A DNA stretch of 64,000 nucleotides from Actinospineispora acaciae DSM 45401 (GCF_000620785.1 NZ_JIAI01000010.1:124001-188000); one strand, 5' to 3'; positions 14,999-23,558 are shown, numbered from the stretch's first letter. Numbers and translations are program-made. Notes: a model not told the origin generated them from the sequence alone.

Positions 14999-16252
14999 CT
15001 ATTGCAATCCGATCCACGCGGCGTACTCCAGCAATGCGCTGGAGGGCCGGCGCGCTGACCTTCTAAGCCTGGCCACTGTATCTCGCGCGAGCGGGTGGCG
15101 CCTGGCCTGACCGGGCGCGATCCGGCGTGCTGTGAGAAGCGCTTCGAGTGCCTCATCGGGCTTGCCGAGACGTTGCCACGCTCGGGCGAGGTCTAGGTGG
15201 AAGTGCCCGATCCGGGTGGGTAGCCATCCAGATGGGAACCTCATGCCCTTCGCCGCTTCTACTGCGCGAGCATCCTCCTGGGCTGCTACCAACGCTGTGA
15301 CGCGATGGACGCGAACGTTCGTCGGGCCGAACCCGAACCAGAACCGCTCGGGCTGTTCACCGGTAATCGCCGCGATCCGTCCGGCCTCGGTGATGTGGCG
15401 GGCCACCGCGTCCAGGTCGCCGACATAGCCGGCGATGGTCGATGCGCCGAGGTGTAGCTGTCCGCGAGCGATCAGCGCTCCCGGAGTGTCTGAGTCGGTG
15501 CCGTCGAGATGGGCGACGCCCGCAGCGTTGAGCCTCCAGCACGCCTCGTAGTCGCGGGCACGCATGTAGGCAGTGACCCGTAGATACTCGCGGGCTGCGC
15601 GCCAGCCCGGAGACCAGTCACCGGCATGGGTCGCCGCCCAGTCCACATGCTGTAGCGCGTGAACTGAAAGATCGTTAGCGCCGATAGCGATACCGACGGA
15701 GTGGCCGCAGCGCGCCGCCTCGGCGAGCAGAGCCCACACCCTTTGTTGATCATTTCCGGTCAGGAGTTGAGTCGCGGCGTGCAGCTCGGACAAGAGGCCG
15801 GGCAACTCCCTGACCATCGGCTTGTAGCGCGCCGCCTGCGCGAGCTGGTTCACGCGTCGCACGTGCGCCCCGAGTGCAGGCAACGGTCGCGGTATGACCG
15901 ACTCGTCGGGAGGTAGGTCGAAGAGGTCGAGTGCAGCGCTGATGGGCTTCACCAGCTCCTGAAGTGGTTCGTACCGTGTGGTCCCGACCTGCGAGGTTCG
16001 CGCGTTGGTGCTCGCGTGGTTTCGTTCGACGGCGAAGTCGTCGGGACTGACGCCGAGTATCTCGGCCAGCCTGACACGGACGGTCACACGGTCTAGGACG
16101 CGCTCTCCGCGCTCGATGCGGGAGAGATGTCCGGCCGAGATACCGGCCTGCTCCGCTACCTGCCGCAGCGACATATGTTGCTCCTCGCGGAGCCGGTTCA
16201 ACTTCAGTCCGAGCGCGCGAACGTCATCGCCACGGGCGGTACTATCAGTCAC
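14999..16252 (-). CDS. XRE-family regulator with TPR-like C-terminal domain
   Basis: Protein of 417 aa. The N-terminal helix-turn-helix reads MSLRQVAEQAGISAGHLSRIERGER at about residues 30-55, followed by an alpha-helical repeat region like the tetratricopeptide sensors of large actinobacterial XRE regulators (AREYLRVTAYMRARDYEACW, HFHLDLARAWQRLGKPDEAL). The GTG at 16252 with gaagg 7 nt upstream is chosen over an upstream reading from 16318. It heads a same-strand operon that ends in the PIMT-like gene, after a 73-nt gap that contains two small hairpins. Regulators of this type often control RiPP or other specialised loci and may sense a peptide or small molecule. Base composition is visibly less GC-rich than in flanking genes, suggesting transfer. 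Confidence 0.85.
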   Translation of the reverse strand: MTDSTARGDDVRALGLKLNRLREEQHMSLRQVAEQAGISAGHLSRIERGERVLDRVTVRVRLAEILGVSPDDFAVERNHASTNARTSQVGTTRYEPLQELVKPISAALDLFDLPPDESVIPRPLPALGAHVRRVNQLAQAARYKPMVRELPGLLSELHAATQLLTGNDQQRVWALLAEAARCGHSVGIAIGANDLSVHALQHVDWAATHAGDWSPGWRAAREYLRVTAYMRARDYEACWRLNAAGVAHLDGTDSDTPGALIARGQLHLGASTIAGYVGDLDAVARHITEAGRIAAITGEQPERFWFGFGPTNVRVHRVTALVAAQEDARAVEAAKGMRFPSGWLPTRIGHFHLDLARAWQRLGKPDEALEALLTARRIAPGQARRHPLARDTVARLRRSARRPSSALLEYAAWIGLQ

Positions 16253-16431
16253 TTCCGAGCCTTCATCTCGGAGCTTCGGCCCTCGCTCGCGGCCGGCAAG
16301 CAAGCGAGCGGGAGTCACTAACAGCGCAAACTGTACGCCACCTCGGCGGCCGGCTCAGTAACAAAGATCATTTGCTTCGCCGCCGCTTCCGCTCTGCGGT
16401 GTAGCCAGCCACGGCCTGACCAGCCCGGGCA

Positions 16432-17145
16432 TCAGCCCAGGCCGATGGTGATCTGGGGGTGGCGGTTGGGGTCCAGCCAGCGCAGCAGCTCGACGACCTG
16501 CGCGCGCGGGACGGCCACGCAGCCGGCGGTCGGCGAGCCGACGTCGACGTGGACGAAGAACGCCGAGCCGGCGCCCGGGCGGACCGGCGCGGTGTTGTAG
16601 CCGATCACCGCCGCGTAGTCGTAGGCGGTGCCGGCCCGGCCCAGGTTCTCCCCCGCGGCCTCGTCGAACGGGCAGGAGCCGGGGGCGCAGGCCCGGTAGG
16701 TGTTGTAGGCGGCGCTCCTCGCGTCGCTGACCCACCAGTCGTTGGTGCCCACCGTGCGGTAGGGCAGCTTGGTGCCCGGGTTCGCCTGCCGGCCGAACGC
16801 CTGGGCCAGCGAGAACGTCCCCCTGGGCGTGCGGTTGAGGCCCTCGCGCGCCTCGCCGATGCCCTGGCTGCCGACCTTGATCCGGACCGGGCCGAGCACC
16901 GGGGTCCAGTCGCCGCCGGCGCCGCGCTGCCAGGTGCGCAGCTCGCCGGACGTGCTGGCCTCGGTCGGGACCAGGACGGTGACCAGCTGGTCGGTGCCGG
17001 CCGGCGGCACGGGCACGCCGCCGGGGAGCCCGGTCCGCACGGGCGCCGCCGCCGCGGCCACCGGCATCGTCACCGCCGCCGTGAAGCCGGCCACGAACAG
17101 CGCCAGCACGACCCCGAACAGCGCACGCAGGCTCACCCTCGTCAC
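16432..17145 (-). CDS. L,D-transpeptidase catalytic domain protein, secreted
   Basis: Exported protein of 237 aa with a signal peptide (FGVVLALFVAGFTAAVTMPVAAAAAP). The C-terminal part matches the YkuD-like L,D-transpeptidase fold: His in FFVHVDVG, then SPTAGCVAVP with the nucleophilic Cys, within the last 50 residues. Such enzymes make 3-3 cross-links in peptidoglycan or attach proteins to it. An insertion with Cys residues (YRACAPGSCPF) may form a disulfide. No SH3 or peptidoglycan-binding module is seen. It stands alone between the XRE regulator and the divergent tautomerase gene. Confidence 0.85.
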   Translation of the reverse strand: MTRVSLRALFGVVLALFVAGFTAAVTMPVAAAAAPVRTGLPGGVPVPPAGTDQLVTVLVPTEASTSGELRTWQRGAGGDWTPVLGPVRIKVGSQGIGEAREGLNRTPRGTFSLAQAFGRQANPGTKLPYRTVGTNDWWVSDARSAAYNTYRACAPGSCPFDEAAGENLGRAGTAYDYAAVIGYNTAPVRPGAGSAFFVHVDVGSPTAGCVAVPRAQVVELLRWLDPNRHPQITIGLG

Positions 17146-17210
17146 CCGCCGCAGTCTGCCAAACCGTTACCGGGCGGGGGTCGCCGCGTTCTTGAATACG
17201 GGAGGACCTC

Positions 17211-17564
17211 GTGCCGATCGTGACGTTCCACCTCGTCGAAGGGCAGTACTCCACCGAGCGCATCCACGGGCTGCTGACCGACGGCAGCGCCATGTTCGCC
17301 AGGGTCCTGGACTGCGAGCTCGACCAGATCAGGGCGTTCGCCAGGCTGTACCCGGCCGGGCTGGTCGCGGTGGGCGGCACGTTGGTCAGCCGTTCCGGGC
17401 AGCGCGCGCCGTACTTCGAGTTCACCATGCTCGCCGGGCGGCCGGCGCGCCAGCGCAAGGTGCTGCTCGCCGGGTTCACCGACCTGCTGGTGGACCTGCT
17501 CGGCGCGCCCCGGGACGGGATCCGGGGGCGGGCGGTGACGGTGGCCGCCGAGGACTGGGCCTAG
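17211..17564 (+). CDS. Tautomerase-superfamily protein
   Basis: Protein of 117 aa that starts with Met-Pro (MPIVTFHL); after Met removal Pro-1 would be the catalytic base of the 4-oxalocrotonate tautomerase/MIF superfamily. The length is twice that of a 62-aa 4-OT subunit and closer to MIF/CHMI-type or cis-CaaD-like members. A good ggagga lies 5 nt before the GTG start. Arg residues in VSRSGQRAPYFEF and LAGRPARQRK could bind a carboxylate substrate. The natural substrate is unknown. Convergent with the beta-helix gene, with 4 nt of overlap. Confidence 0.75.
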   Translation: MPIVTFHLVEGQYSTERIHGLLTDGSAMFARVLDCELDQIRAFARLYPAGLVAVGGTLVSRSGQRAPYFEFTMLAGRPARQRKVLLAGFTDLLVDLLGAPRDGIRGRAVTVAAEDWA

Positions 17565-18775
17565 GAGTCGCCGCCGCACTTCTTGTCCAGCTGGATGGGC
17601 TCGCCGCTGAACGTCAGGCCGGGGAACGTGTTGTTGGTGAACGTGTTGTTGCAGCCGGACGTGGCCGGGTCGGTGATCACGTGCGTCTGGAAGCCGTTCT
17701 TGAGGCTGGCGCTCGCGCCGCTGGTGCGGTTGTTCAGGACGCGGTAGCGCACGCCCTTCATGTCCAGCACGGAGTCGGCGAAGTTGGCGCCGCTGATGCC
17801 GGAGCCGTCGAACGTGTTGCCGGCGATCACGCCGCCGCTGGTCGCCTCCTTGACGTCGATGTTCTCGCCGGTGATGGCGCGGAACGAGTTGCCCAGCGCG
17901 CGGTTGTTGTTCGAGGCGTCCGGCTGGCCGCCCGACTTCGAGCCCCAGTTGGACTTGGCGGTGCCGAAGTAGACGCCCTCGCCGAACTTCGGGTTGGCCT
18001 TGCCGGTGTTGTGGATCATGCTGGACTGCACCACGTTGTTCGAGCTGAAGTTGCCGAAGTGCACGGCCTCCATGCCGGTGTTGCCGACCGTGAGGTGCGA
18101 GAGCACCGTGTTGTTGGACCGGTCGGTCATGACGCCCTTCTGCGCGCCGGTGACCGTGAAGCCGGACAGCCGCCAGTGGTTCGCGCCGTTGAGGTGCAGC
18201 GCGTACCCGGCGCCGGTGCCGCCGCCGTCGAGGATCGCGCGGCACGAGCCGACCAGCGCGATCGGGTTGGCGGCGGTGCCCGAGCCGGCCGCCTTGAACT
18301 GGCCGGCGTAGCGGCCGTCGGCGAGCTCGATGGTGTCCCCGGGGCGGGCGGAGGCGAGCGCGGCGGTCAGCGCGGACGAGTTGGCCACCGGCACCCGGCG
18401 GCCGGTGCCCCGGCGGACCATGACCGGGGCGGTGCCGCCCGAGCCGGAGTCGGCCGCGCCCTGGGTGAACGCGGCGGCCGCCGAGCCGACGCAGCCCGCC
18501 GCGCCCGACGGCGCGAGCGCGGCCGGCTTGGGCGGCTCGGACGACGGCGGCGGCGGGCGTTCGGCGGGCGGGGGCAGGGCGACGGCGGGCTCGGGCTCGG
18601 GGGCCCGCGCGGGAGCCGCCTGCACCGAACCGCCGGAGGACTGGCCGCTCGCCGCGGTTCCCCACGCCGCCACCAGGTCAGGCCCGCCCGGTGCCGTCCA
18701 GTCCAGCGCGGGGCCGATCACGAACAGCGCGACCAGCGGCCCCAGGACGAACTGGCACACGCCGCGCGGCGTCAT
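17561..18775 (-). CDS. Secreted right-handed parallel beta-helix protein A
   Basis: Protein of 404 aa. It has an N-terminal signal or anchor (FVLGPLVALFVIGPALDW), a Pro/Ala-rich linker of about 80 residues, then a beta-helix domain with repeated Asn ladders (NNTVLSHLTVGN, FSSNNVVQSSMIHNTG, VIAGNTFDGSG, RVLNNRTSG). This is the pectate-lyase/chondroitinase-B-like fold, which usually binds or cleaves polyanionic polysaccharides. The ATG at 18775 with gaggggg upstream is chosen over a GTG at 18790. I see no clear lyase active site, so function is open. A second, related gene lies directly upstream on the same strand. Confidence 0.82.
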   Translation of the reverse strand: MTPRGVCQFVLGPLVALFVIGPALDWTAPGGPDLVAAWGTAASGQSSGGSVQAAPARAPEPEPAVALPPPAERPPPPSSEPPKPAALAPSGAAGCVGSAAAAFTQGAADSGSGGTAPVMVRRGTGRRVPVANSSALTAALASARPGDTIELADGRYAGQFKAAGSGTAANPIALVGSCRAILDGGGTGAGYALHLNGANHWRLSGFTVTGAQKGVMTDRSNNTVLSHLTVGNTGMEAVHFGNFSSNNVVQSSMIHNTGKANPKFGEGVYFGTAKSNWGSKSGGQPDASNNNRALGNSFRAITGENIDVKEATSGGVIAGNTFDGSGISGANFADSVLDMKGVRYRVLNNRTSGASASLKNGFQTHVITDPATSGCNNTFTNNTFPGLTFSGEPIQLDKKCGGDS

Positions 18776-18826
18776 GCCGCACCCCCTCACATCGTCGCCG
18801 TCCTTGGCTGCCTCGGAGCGCCGAGG

Positions 18827-20425
18827 TCAGGGACCGCCGCCCACCGCCGGACCCTGGTAGCCCTTGCGCGAGGTGGAGTCCATCCCGACCTCGTAACCGA
18901 TGCCGGGCCCGATCTTGTTCCCGAACACCTTGGCGCCGGTGGCCCCGACGTCGAAGGCGAACGCCTTGTCGATCTTGCCGACGATCTGGTTGCCCCGGAC
19001 CGTCATGTTCTGGATGGCCTCGATCATCAGCGCCTGGGACGCGCGGTTGTCACAGTAGTTGTTGGTGTACTGCCAGTTGGACGACTCGCCCTGGCCGGCG
19101 CCGCCGTCGCCGATGTCGCCGGGGCCCTCGGCCATCAGGCACATGTTGTCGATGTTCTGGCAGCGGTTGCCGTCGATCACCACGTTCTTGCTGGACGGGG
19201 TGTCGTTCTGGAACGTCTGCATGCAGTCGGCGTGGGCGCTGGTGCCGCCCGGGTTGATGTCGCTGATGGTGTTGTTCAGGATCTTCAGGTTGTTGCCGAA
19301 GAACCGCATGCCGTCGTAGTCGCCGCCGGTCGTGTGGCCCACCTTGTTGTTGCGCATGGTGATGTTGTTGCCGGTCATCTCGATGCCGGGGGCCTGGGCG
19401 CCGACCGCGCTGAACCCGCCGACCACCACGTTGCTCGCGTTGACGGTGATGCCCTTGACGACCGTCGAGCCGTCCCCGATCACCGTGATCGGGGCGTTCG
19501 CCGTGCCGGAGCGGCTGATCTGCAACCGGCTGCCGCCCATGTTGCCGACCGCGCAGATCTTCTGGCCCGGCGAGGCCGAGGCGATGGCCTGGCTCAGGCT
19601 GGAACCGTCGCTGACCCGCTTGGAGCAGTTGGCCATCGACATCACCGACTGCGCGGGGTCGGCCGCGGCGGCCGCCTCCTTCTGCTTCTTGGCCGCCTCG
19701 GCCTGCTGCTTGGCCCGCTCCTGCTCCTGGGCCTGCTGGGCGGCCGGGTCGGGGGTGGGCGGCGTGGCCGGCGGCGGGGGTGGCGGCGCGATGGTCGGCG
19801 CGGCCTGGGCGGCCGGGTCGGAGGCGCCGGAGTCGGGGGTCAGCGCGCCGAACTTCCCGGCCCTGACCAGGGATGTCCCGCCAACCAGCATCGCCACCAC
19901 GGCGGCGGTGACCAGGCCGATGACCAGCCCGCGAGGGCGGCGGGCGGTCGCGGGCGCCCGACGGCGCCGGTGCGACTCGGCCCGGCGGCGCCCGGGCTTC
20001 TTGGCCGGCTCCTGCTCGACCTTCTCCTCCGCGTCCTCGGGCTCGTCGTCGAAGACCGAGGTGATCGGCTCGACGATCCTGGTCGTCTCCAGGTCCAGCG
20101 CGGACGGCCGGAACAGCGCGGGGCCGGAGTCCAGCAGGGCGCTGCGCGGGGCGGGGACCGCCGCGTCGGCGTCGAACAGCGGAGCCGGCGTCCTCGGCGC
20201 GGCCGTTCTCGGTGCCGTCGTTCTCGGTGCCGCCGTTCTCGATCCGGGGGCGCCCGCCTCGGGCTCCTCGACCAACGCGTGCGCGCCGGTGCTCGATGCG
20301 CGTGCCCCGGTGGTGGACGCGCGCGACTCACTATCGGACTTGCGCGGCTCGGGTAACGATGCCCGCAGTTCGATGACCGACGTCGCGTTGCCGCGACGGC
20401 CACGTGGGGAGCGGTGCCGTGACAT
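18827..20425 (-). CDS. Membrane-anchored right-handed parallel beta-helix protein B
   Basis: Protein of about 532 aa. A long cytoplasmic N-terminus (about 150 aa, basic and then acidic) contains imperfect repeats of the APRTAAPRT type. A single membrane segment follows (GLVIGLVTAAVVAMLVGGTSL), then a Pro/Gln-rich linker, a short coiled coil (AQEQERAKQQAEAAKKQKEA), and an outside beta-helix domain with Asn ladders (GNNITMRNNKVGHT, FGNNLKILNNTISD, DNRASQALMIEAIQN). The ATG at 20425 has ggaagg 5 nt upstream. The topology is type II. Beta-helix domains bind extended polysaccharide chains; the gene is 51 nt upstream of the related gene A and probably co-transcribed. Confidence 0.82.
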   Translation of the reverse strand: MSRHRSPRGRRGNATSVIELRASLPEPRKSDSESRASTTGARASSTGAHALVEEPEAGAPGSRTAAPRTTAPRTAAPRTPAPLFDADAAVPAPRSALLDSGPALFRPSALDLETTRIVEPITSVFDDEPEDAEEKVEQEPAKKPGRRRAESHRRRRAPATARRPRGLVIGLVTAAVVAMLVGGTSLVRAGKFGALTPDSGASDPAAQAAPTIAPPPPPPATPPTPDPAAQQAQEQERAKQQAEAAKKQKEAAAAADPAQSVMSMANCSKRVSDGSSLSQAIASASPGQKICAVGNMGGSRLQISRSGTANAPITVIGDGSTVVKGITVNASNVVVGGFSAVGAQAPGIEMTGNNITMRNNKVGHTTGGDYDGMRFFGNNLKILNNTISDINPGGTSAHADCMQTFQNDTPSSKNVVIDGNRCQNIDNMCLMAEGPGDIGDGGAGQGESSNWQYTNNYCDNRASQALMIEAIQNMTVRGNQIVGKIDKAFAFDVGATGAKVFGNKIGPGIGYEVGMDSTSRKGYQGPAVGGGP

Positions 20426-20731
20426 GCCTACCTTCCGGATCTCGGCGTGCGGATCCTTCAGGCCCGGCGGGGACACCGTTTCGGGGGATCTTGGGGGGAG
20501 CTCAGGGGAGCGAGGCGCCCTCTCCGTGACCAGGCCTTGTCCGATCCGAAGAGAAAGGTATCGGACGAGTGACCCTTAACGCTCGCAGACGTTGCTCACA
20601 GTGAGATCACCGAACGGCTCCGCGCGGCAAGCGGCCATCTTCGGGGCGTTCACCCGCACCGGCGTACCGCTGAACGCGGGACGCTCCCCGGCCGCCGCAC
20701 GGCGCATCGGGGCCACCGCCGACTGGAGGAG
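20426..20731. other. Intergenic region upstream of beta-helix operon
   Basis: About 306 nt without a supported gene. On the minus strand it is the leader of the beta-helix operon and includes a hairpin (gtccgatacc / ggatcggac around 20535-20570). I could not match it to a known riboswitch. No credible open frame with a ribosome binding site is seen. Confidence 0.5.
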
Positions 20732-21190
20732 TCAGGGCACCACGGTGACCGGCCAGCGTCCCGCCCGCACCAGCCGTACCGCGACCGAACCGATCAGCCG
20801 ATGCCCGGCCTGCGTCGAGGCGCCCACCACGACGGCGTCCACCCGCAGCTCGTCGGCCACCCTGATGATCTCGGTAACCGGGTCGCCGGAGCGCACCACG
20901 TACTCCACCGGCACGTCGTAGTTGGCGGCGCCCGCCATGACCTCCTTGCCCAACTCCTCGGCGACGCCGTCCGGCCCGGCGTCCACCGGGATGTCCGCGC
21001 CCACCGACAGCGCCAGCCCCGCCAGCGCCGGCCGGGTCGCGACGTACATGCACAGCAGCCGGGAGCCCTGCCGCCGCGCCAGCCCCGCCGCCCACGCGGC
21101 CGCCCGGACCGACGTGGTCGACCCGTCGACCGCCACCAGAATGACGCCGGGCCCGTCGCCGGTGCCCGGATTCGGAGTCACGCTCTCCAT
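20732..21190 (-). CDS. Universal stress protein (UspA family)
   Basis: Single-domain UspA-like protein of 152 aa. The N-terminal strand ILVAVDGSTTSVRAAAWA includes the ATP-pocket Asp, and the C-terminal segment VVVGASTQAGHRLIGSVAVRL carries the Gly-rich phosphate loop. It is probably an ATP-binding stress or dormancy protein. It is divergent from the MarR gene at 21237, with only 46 nt between the starts, so the two probably share control elements. Confidence 0.9.
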   Translation of the reverse strand: MESVTPNPGTGDGPGVILVAVDGSTTSVRAAAWAAGLARRQGSRLLCMYVATRPALAGLALSVGADIPVDAGPDGVAEELGKEVMAGAANYDVPVEYVVRSGDPVTEIIRVADELRVDAVVVGASTQAGHRLIGSVAVRLVRAGRWPVTVVP

Positions 21191-21224
21191 AGCACAAGCA
21201 TAACTCTCTTCTATAAGCTGCTGA

Positions 21225-21230
21225 TATAAT
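21225..21230 (+). promoter_or_regulatory. TATAAT -10 box of a probably leaderless marR transcript
   Basis: A consensus tataat ends 6 nt before the GTG start codon at 21237, so transcription would start at or within a base or two of the start codon. The -35 region (aactct) is weak. Confidence 0.5.
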
Positions 21231-21236
21231 CGTGAC

Positions 21237-21692
21237 GTGACAGAAACGCCACTTCACCCGGTCGACCGCCGGGACATCGTGGCCTGCCTGGAACGGTTGA
21301 TCGCGCTGCTCCGGCTGCTCAGCCCGACCGGCGAGATGAGCCTGACCACCGCCTCCACCCTGGCCCGCCTCGACCTGGACGGCCCCAGCCGGCTCTCCGA
21401 CCTGGCCACCAGGGAGGGCGTCACGCAGCCCGCGATGACCCAGCTGGTCTCCCGCCTGGAACGCCAGGGCCTCGCCGAGCGCCGAAGCCACCCGGACGAC
21501 CGCCGCGTGGTCATGGTGCACCTCACCGCCGCCGGCCGGCACACCCTGGCCGCCCGGCGTGCGCACCGGGCCGACCGGCTGGCCTGGCTGCTCGACGCGC
21601 TGCCGCCGGGCGACGAGCGGGCCATCGCCGCCGCGCTACCCGCCCTGACCCGCCTCACCGAGCTCGGCGCCCCCGCCCCGGACGCCCCCTGA
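21237..21692 (+). CDS. MarR-family transcriptional regulator
   Basis: Protein of 151 aa. The wHTH region is LSDLATREGVTQPAMTQLVSRLE, followed by the wing RRSHPDDRRVVMVHLTAAG. GTG start directly behind a tataat box, so the mRNA is probably leaderless. It is divergent from a universal stress protein gene and probably regulates itself and that gene. The ligand is unknown. Confidence 0.88.
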   Translation: MTETPLHPVDRRDIVACLERLIALLRLLSPTGEMSLTTASTLARLDLDGPSRLSDLATREGVTQPAMTQLVSRLERQGLAERRSHPDDRRVVMVHLTAAGRHTLAARRAHRADRLAWLLDALPPGDERAIAAALPALTRLTELGAPAPDAP

Positions 21693-21730
21693 CGGCTCGC
21701 CGCCGCGCCCCTCGCCGGCACACCTCGTCT

Positions 21731-21768
21731 CGTCACCTCGCACACGACACGTCATGTGCGGGGTGACG
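21731..21768. terminator. Bidirectional hairpin between convergent genes
   Basis: Imperfect 18-bp stem (cgtcacctcgcacacgac / gtcatgtgcggggtgacg) with a 2-nt loop, between the ends of the MarR gene and the DUF3817 gene. Confidence 0.65.
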
Positions 21769-21801
21769 AAACGTGCTGTGCGGCCGATCAGGGGGGGGCG
21801 G

Positions 21802-22131
21802 TCAGGCCGCGAGCGGGAGCTTGGGGGTGGAGGCGGGGAGGCGGCCGGTGCGGGTTACCCAGCGTTCGAAGGCGACGGTGCCGTACGGGGGTACGCCGGC
21901 CAGGATGGAGAGCACGCCGACCGGGACCGACCAGCGCTGACGGCGCCACACCAGCACCGCGAGCACCACGTACGCCAGGAACAGCACGCCGTGGATGGGG
22001 CCGAAGATCTTCACGCCGATCTCGTTGAACACCACGAGGTACTTGAACACCATCCCGATGAGCAGGCCGGTCCAGGAGATCGCCTCGGCGACCGCCGCGA
22101 TCCGAAACCAACGCACGTCCGAACTCCGCAT
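21802..22131 (-). CDS. DUF3817 small membrane protein
   Basis: Protein of 109 aa with three membrane segments (VAEAISWTGLLIGMVFKYL, GPIHGVLFLAYVVLAVLVW, VPVGVLSILAGVPPYGTVAF). The invariant-looking motif GPIHGVLFLAYV is typical of DUF3817, a family common in actinobacteria and of unknown function. The internal ATG at 22131 starts the family domain. No operon partner is evident; it converges on a MarR gene. Confidence 0.85.
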   Translation of the reverse strand: MRSSDVRWFRIAAVAEAISWTGLLIGMVFKYLVVFNEIGVKIFGPIHGVLFLAYVVLAVLVWRRQRWSVPVGVLSILAGVPPYGTVAFERWVTRTGRLPASTPKLPLAA

Positions 22132-22178
22132 GCCCCCACTCTGCCCGAGACCCGTCGCTACCAGCGGCGGGGGCATCG

Positions 22179-22895
22179 TCACCGGCGCGCCAGGTAGCCG
22201 TTCAGGAAGGCCTCGACGCCGGCCGTGATAGCGGCGGTGACCTGGTCGTTCGTCATCCGCGCCCGCTTCATGCCGACGCGGGCGGACTCCTCGGCCGTGA
22301 CCAGCGCCATGAAGTGGCGGGTCGCGCGGGCCTCGTCGTCGATGCTCAGCAGCCCGCGCTCGGCCAGCCGCCGCAGTTGCCGCGCGACCTCCCGTTCCAC
22401 CCGCAGCGGCCCGGCCTCCCGCCACGCCGTGAGCACCTCGTCGGGGAAGTGGGCGGCCTCGATGGTGATCTGGCGCATCATCGCGAAGTGCTCGACGTGC
22501 TGGGTCCGCTGCGCGATCAGCGCCCGGCCGATCGCCACCAGGTCCGGCACCAGGTCGGGCGGGTCGCCGACCGCGCGCGCCACCGAGGCGATGAAACCGT
22601 CGGCCACCTCGGTCGCGCTGGTCCGTAGCACCTCGGTGAACAGCTCCTGCTTGCTCGCGAAGTGGTTGTAGATGGTGCGGGTGGAGACGGCGGCCTGCAC
22701 GGCGATGGCGTCGATGCTGCTGCGCGCGTAGCCGTCCCGACCGAACACCAGCCGCGCCGCGTTCATGATCGCGGCCCGCTTCGGCGCCCGACCCCGGCGC
22801 GGCCGCGCGACCGCCGCGCCCGGACCTCGACCCGAACCGGTGGCCGGGCCGCCGTTCACCTCGGGGCTCGGGTCGCTGCTCGGTGCGGGGTTCAT
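22179..22895 (-). CDS. TetR-family transcriptional regulator
   Basis: Regulator of about 238 aa. The N-terminal extension is Pro/Gly-rich, the HTH (SSIDAIAVQAAVSTRTIYNHFASKQELF) is at about residues 55-85, and the C-terminal ligand/dimer domain is of the AcrR/TetR_C type. The start is uncertain: ATG 22895 is used, but GTG 22907 or GTG 22934 are possible. It is divergent from the FMN-reductase/MFS operon at 22983 and is the likely repressor of that pair, a common arrangement for efflux systems. The gap contains a direct repeat tacttTACTT that may be part of its operator. Confidence 0.85.
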   Translation of the reverse strand: MNPAPSSDPSPEVNGGPATGSGRGPGAAVARPRRGRAPKRAAIMNAARLVFGRDGYARSSIDAIAVQAAVSTRTIYNHFASKQELFTEVLRTSATEVADGFIASVARAVGDPPDLVPDLVAIGRALIAQRTQHVEHFAMMRQITIEAAHFPDEVLTAWREAGPLRVEREVARQLRRLAERGLLSIDDEARATRHFMALVTAEESARVGMKRARMTNDQVTAAITAGVEAFLNGYLARR

Positions 22896-22982
22896 CAGGC
22901 CGCTCACGGTACCGCTGGAATATTTGCCATGCACGTTTTACTTTACTTAGGAGCCGAAGGACGCACCGAAGGAGGGAACGTC

Positions 22983-23558
22983 ATGGAGCGGATGAAGATC
23001 GCCGTGGTGATGGGCAGCACCCGGCCGGGACGGCTGGCCGACGCGGTGGCGGGCTGGCTCATGGAGCAGCTTACGCGGCGGGAGGACGCCGAGTACGAGA
23101 TCGTCGACCTCGCCGACCACGCGCTGCCGCTGCTGGACGAGCCGATGCCGGCGATCATGGGCGAGTACCGCAACCCGCACACCAGGGCCTGGTCGGAGCG
23201 GGTGGCCGGGTTCGACGCGTTCGTGTTCGTCACCCCGGAGTACAACCGTTCGATCCCGGCCGCGCTGAAGAACGCGCTGGACTACCTGTATGCGGAGTGG
23301 GGCGACAAGGCCGCCGGCATCGTCAGCTACGGCGCGGACGCGGGCGGCGCGCGGGCCGCCGAGCACCTGCGGCAGATCCTGGGCGAGCTGCGCGTCGCGG
23401 ACGTGCGGAGCACCGTCGCGTTCAACAAGTACGTCGACTTCGACGCCGAGCACCGGTTCGCGCCGGCGCCCTACCGGTCCGACGAGCTGCACCTGATGCT
23501 CGACCAGCTGGTGAGCTGGGCGGCGGCGCTGCGCGCGACGCGAGCTGTTGCCCGGTGA
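22983..23558 (+). CDS. NADPH-dependent FMN reductase-like protein
   Basis: Flavodoxin-like protein of 191 aa. The phosphate loop GSTRPGR is at the N-terminus and PEYNRSIPAALKNALDYL is the conserved flavin-contact motif near residue 85. It probably reduces FMN, quinones or azo compounds with NADPH. The ATG at 22983 is preceded by a gaagga-type site. It overlaps the MFS transporter start by 4 nt (GTGA) and is divergent from a TetR regulator, so a coupled redox/efflux response to a toxic quinone or drug is plausible. Confidence 0.88.
   Translation: MERMKIAVVMGSTRPGRLADAVAGWLMEQLTRREDAEYEIVDLADHALPLLDEPMPAIMGEYRNPHTRAWSERVAGFDAFVFVTPEYNRSIPAALKNALDYLYAEWGDKAAGIVSYGADAGGARAAEHLRQILGELRVADVRSTVAFNKYVDFDAEHRFAPAPYRSDELHLMLDQLVSWAAALRATRAVAR

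Noticed and set aside
16769..20356. 1195-aa plus-strand frame across the L,D-transpeptidase and beta-helix genes
   Set aside because: Its start is antisense to the L,D-transpeptidase and it runs over the tautomerase in another frame and antisense to both beta-helix genes; Gly/Ala/Val/Arg repeats without domains.
20500..20600. Candidate c-di-AMP (ydaO-type) riboswitch ahead of the beta-helix genes
   Set aside because: A small hairpin is present but none of the conserved riboswitch blocks could be recognised.
20592..20921. 109-aa plus-strand frame partly in the gap before the USP gene
   Set aside because: Mostly antisense to the USP gene, no ribosome binding site, low-complexity product.
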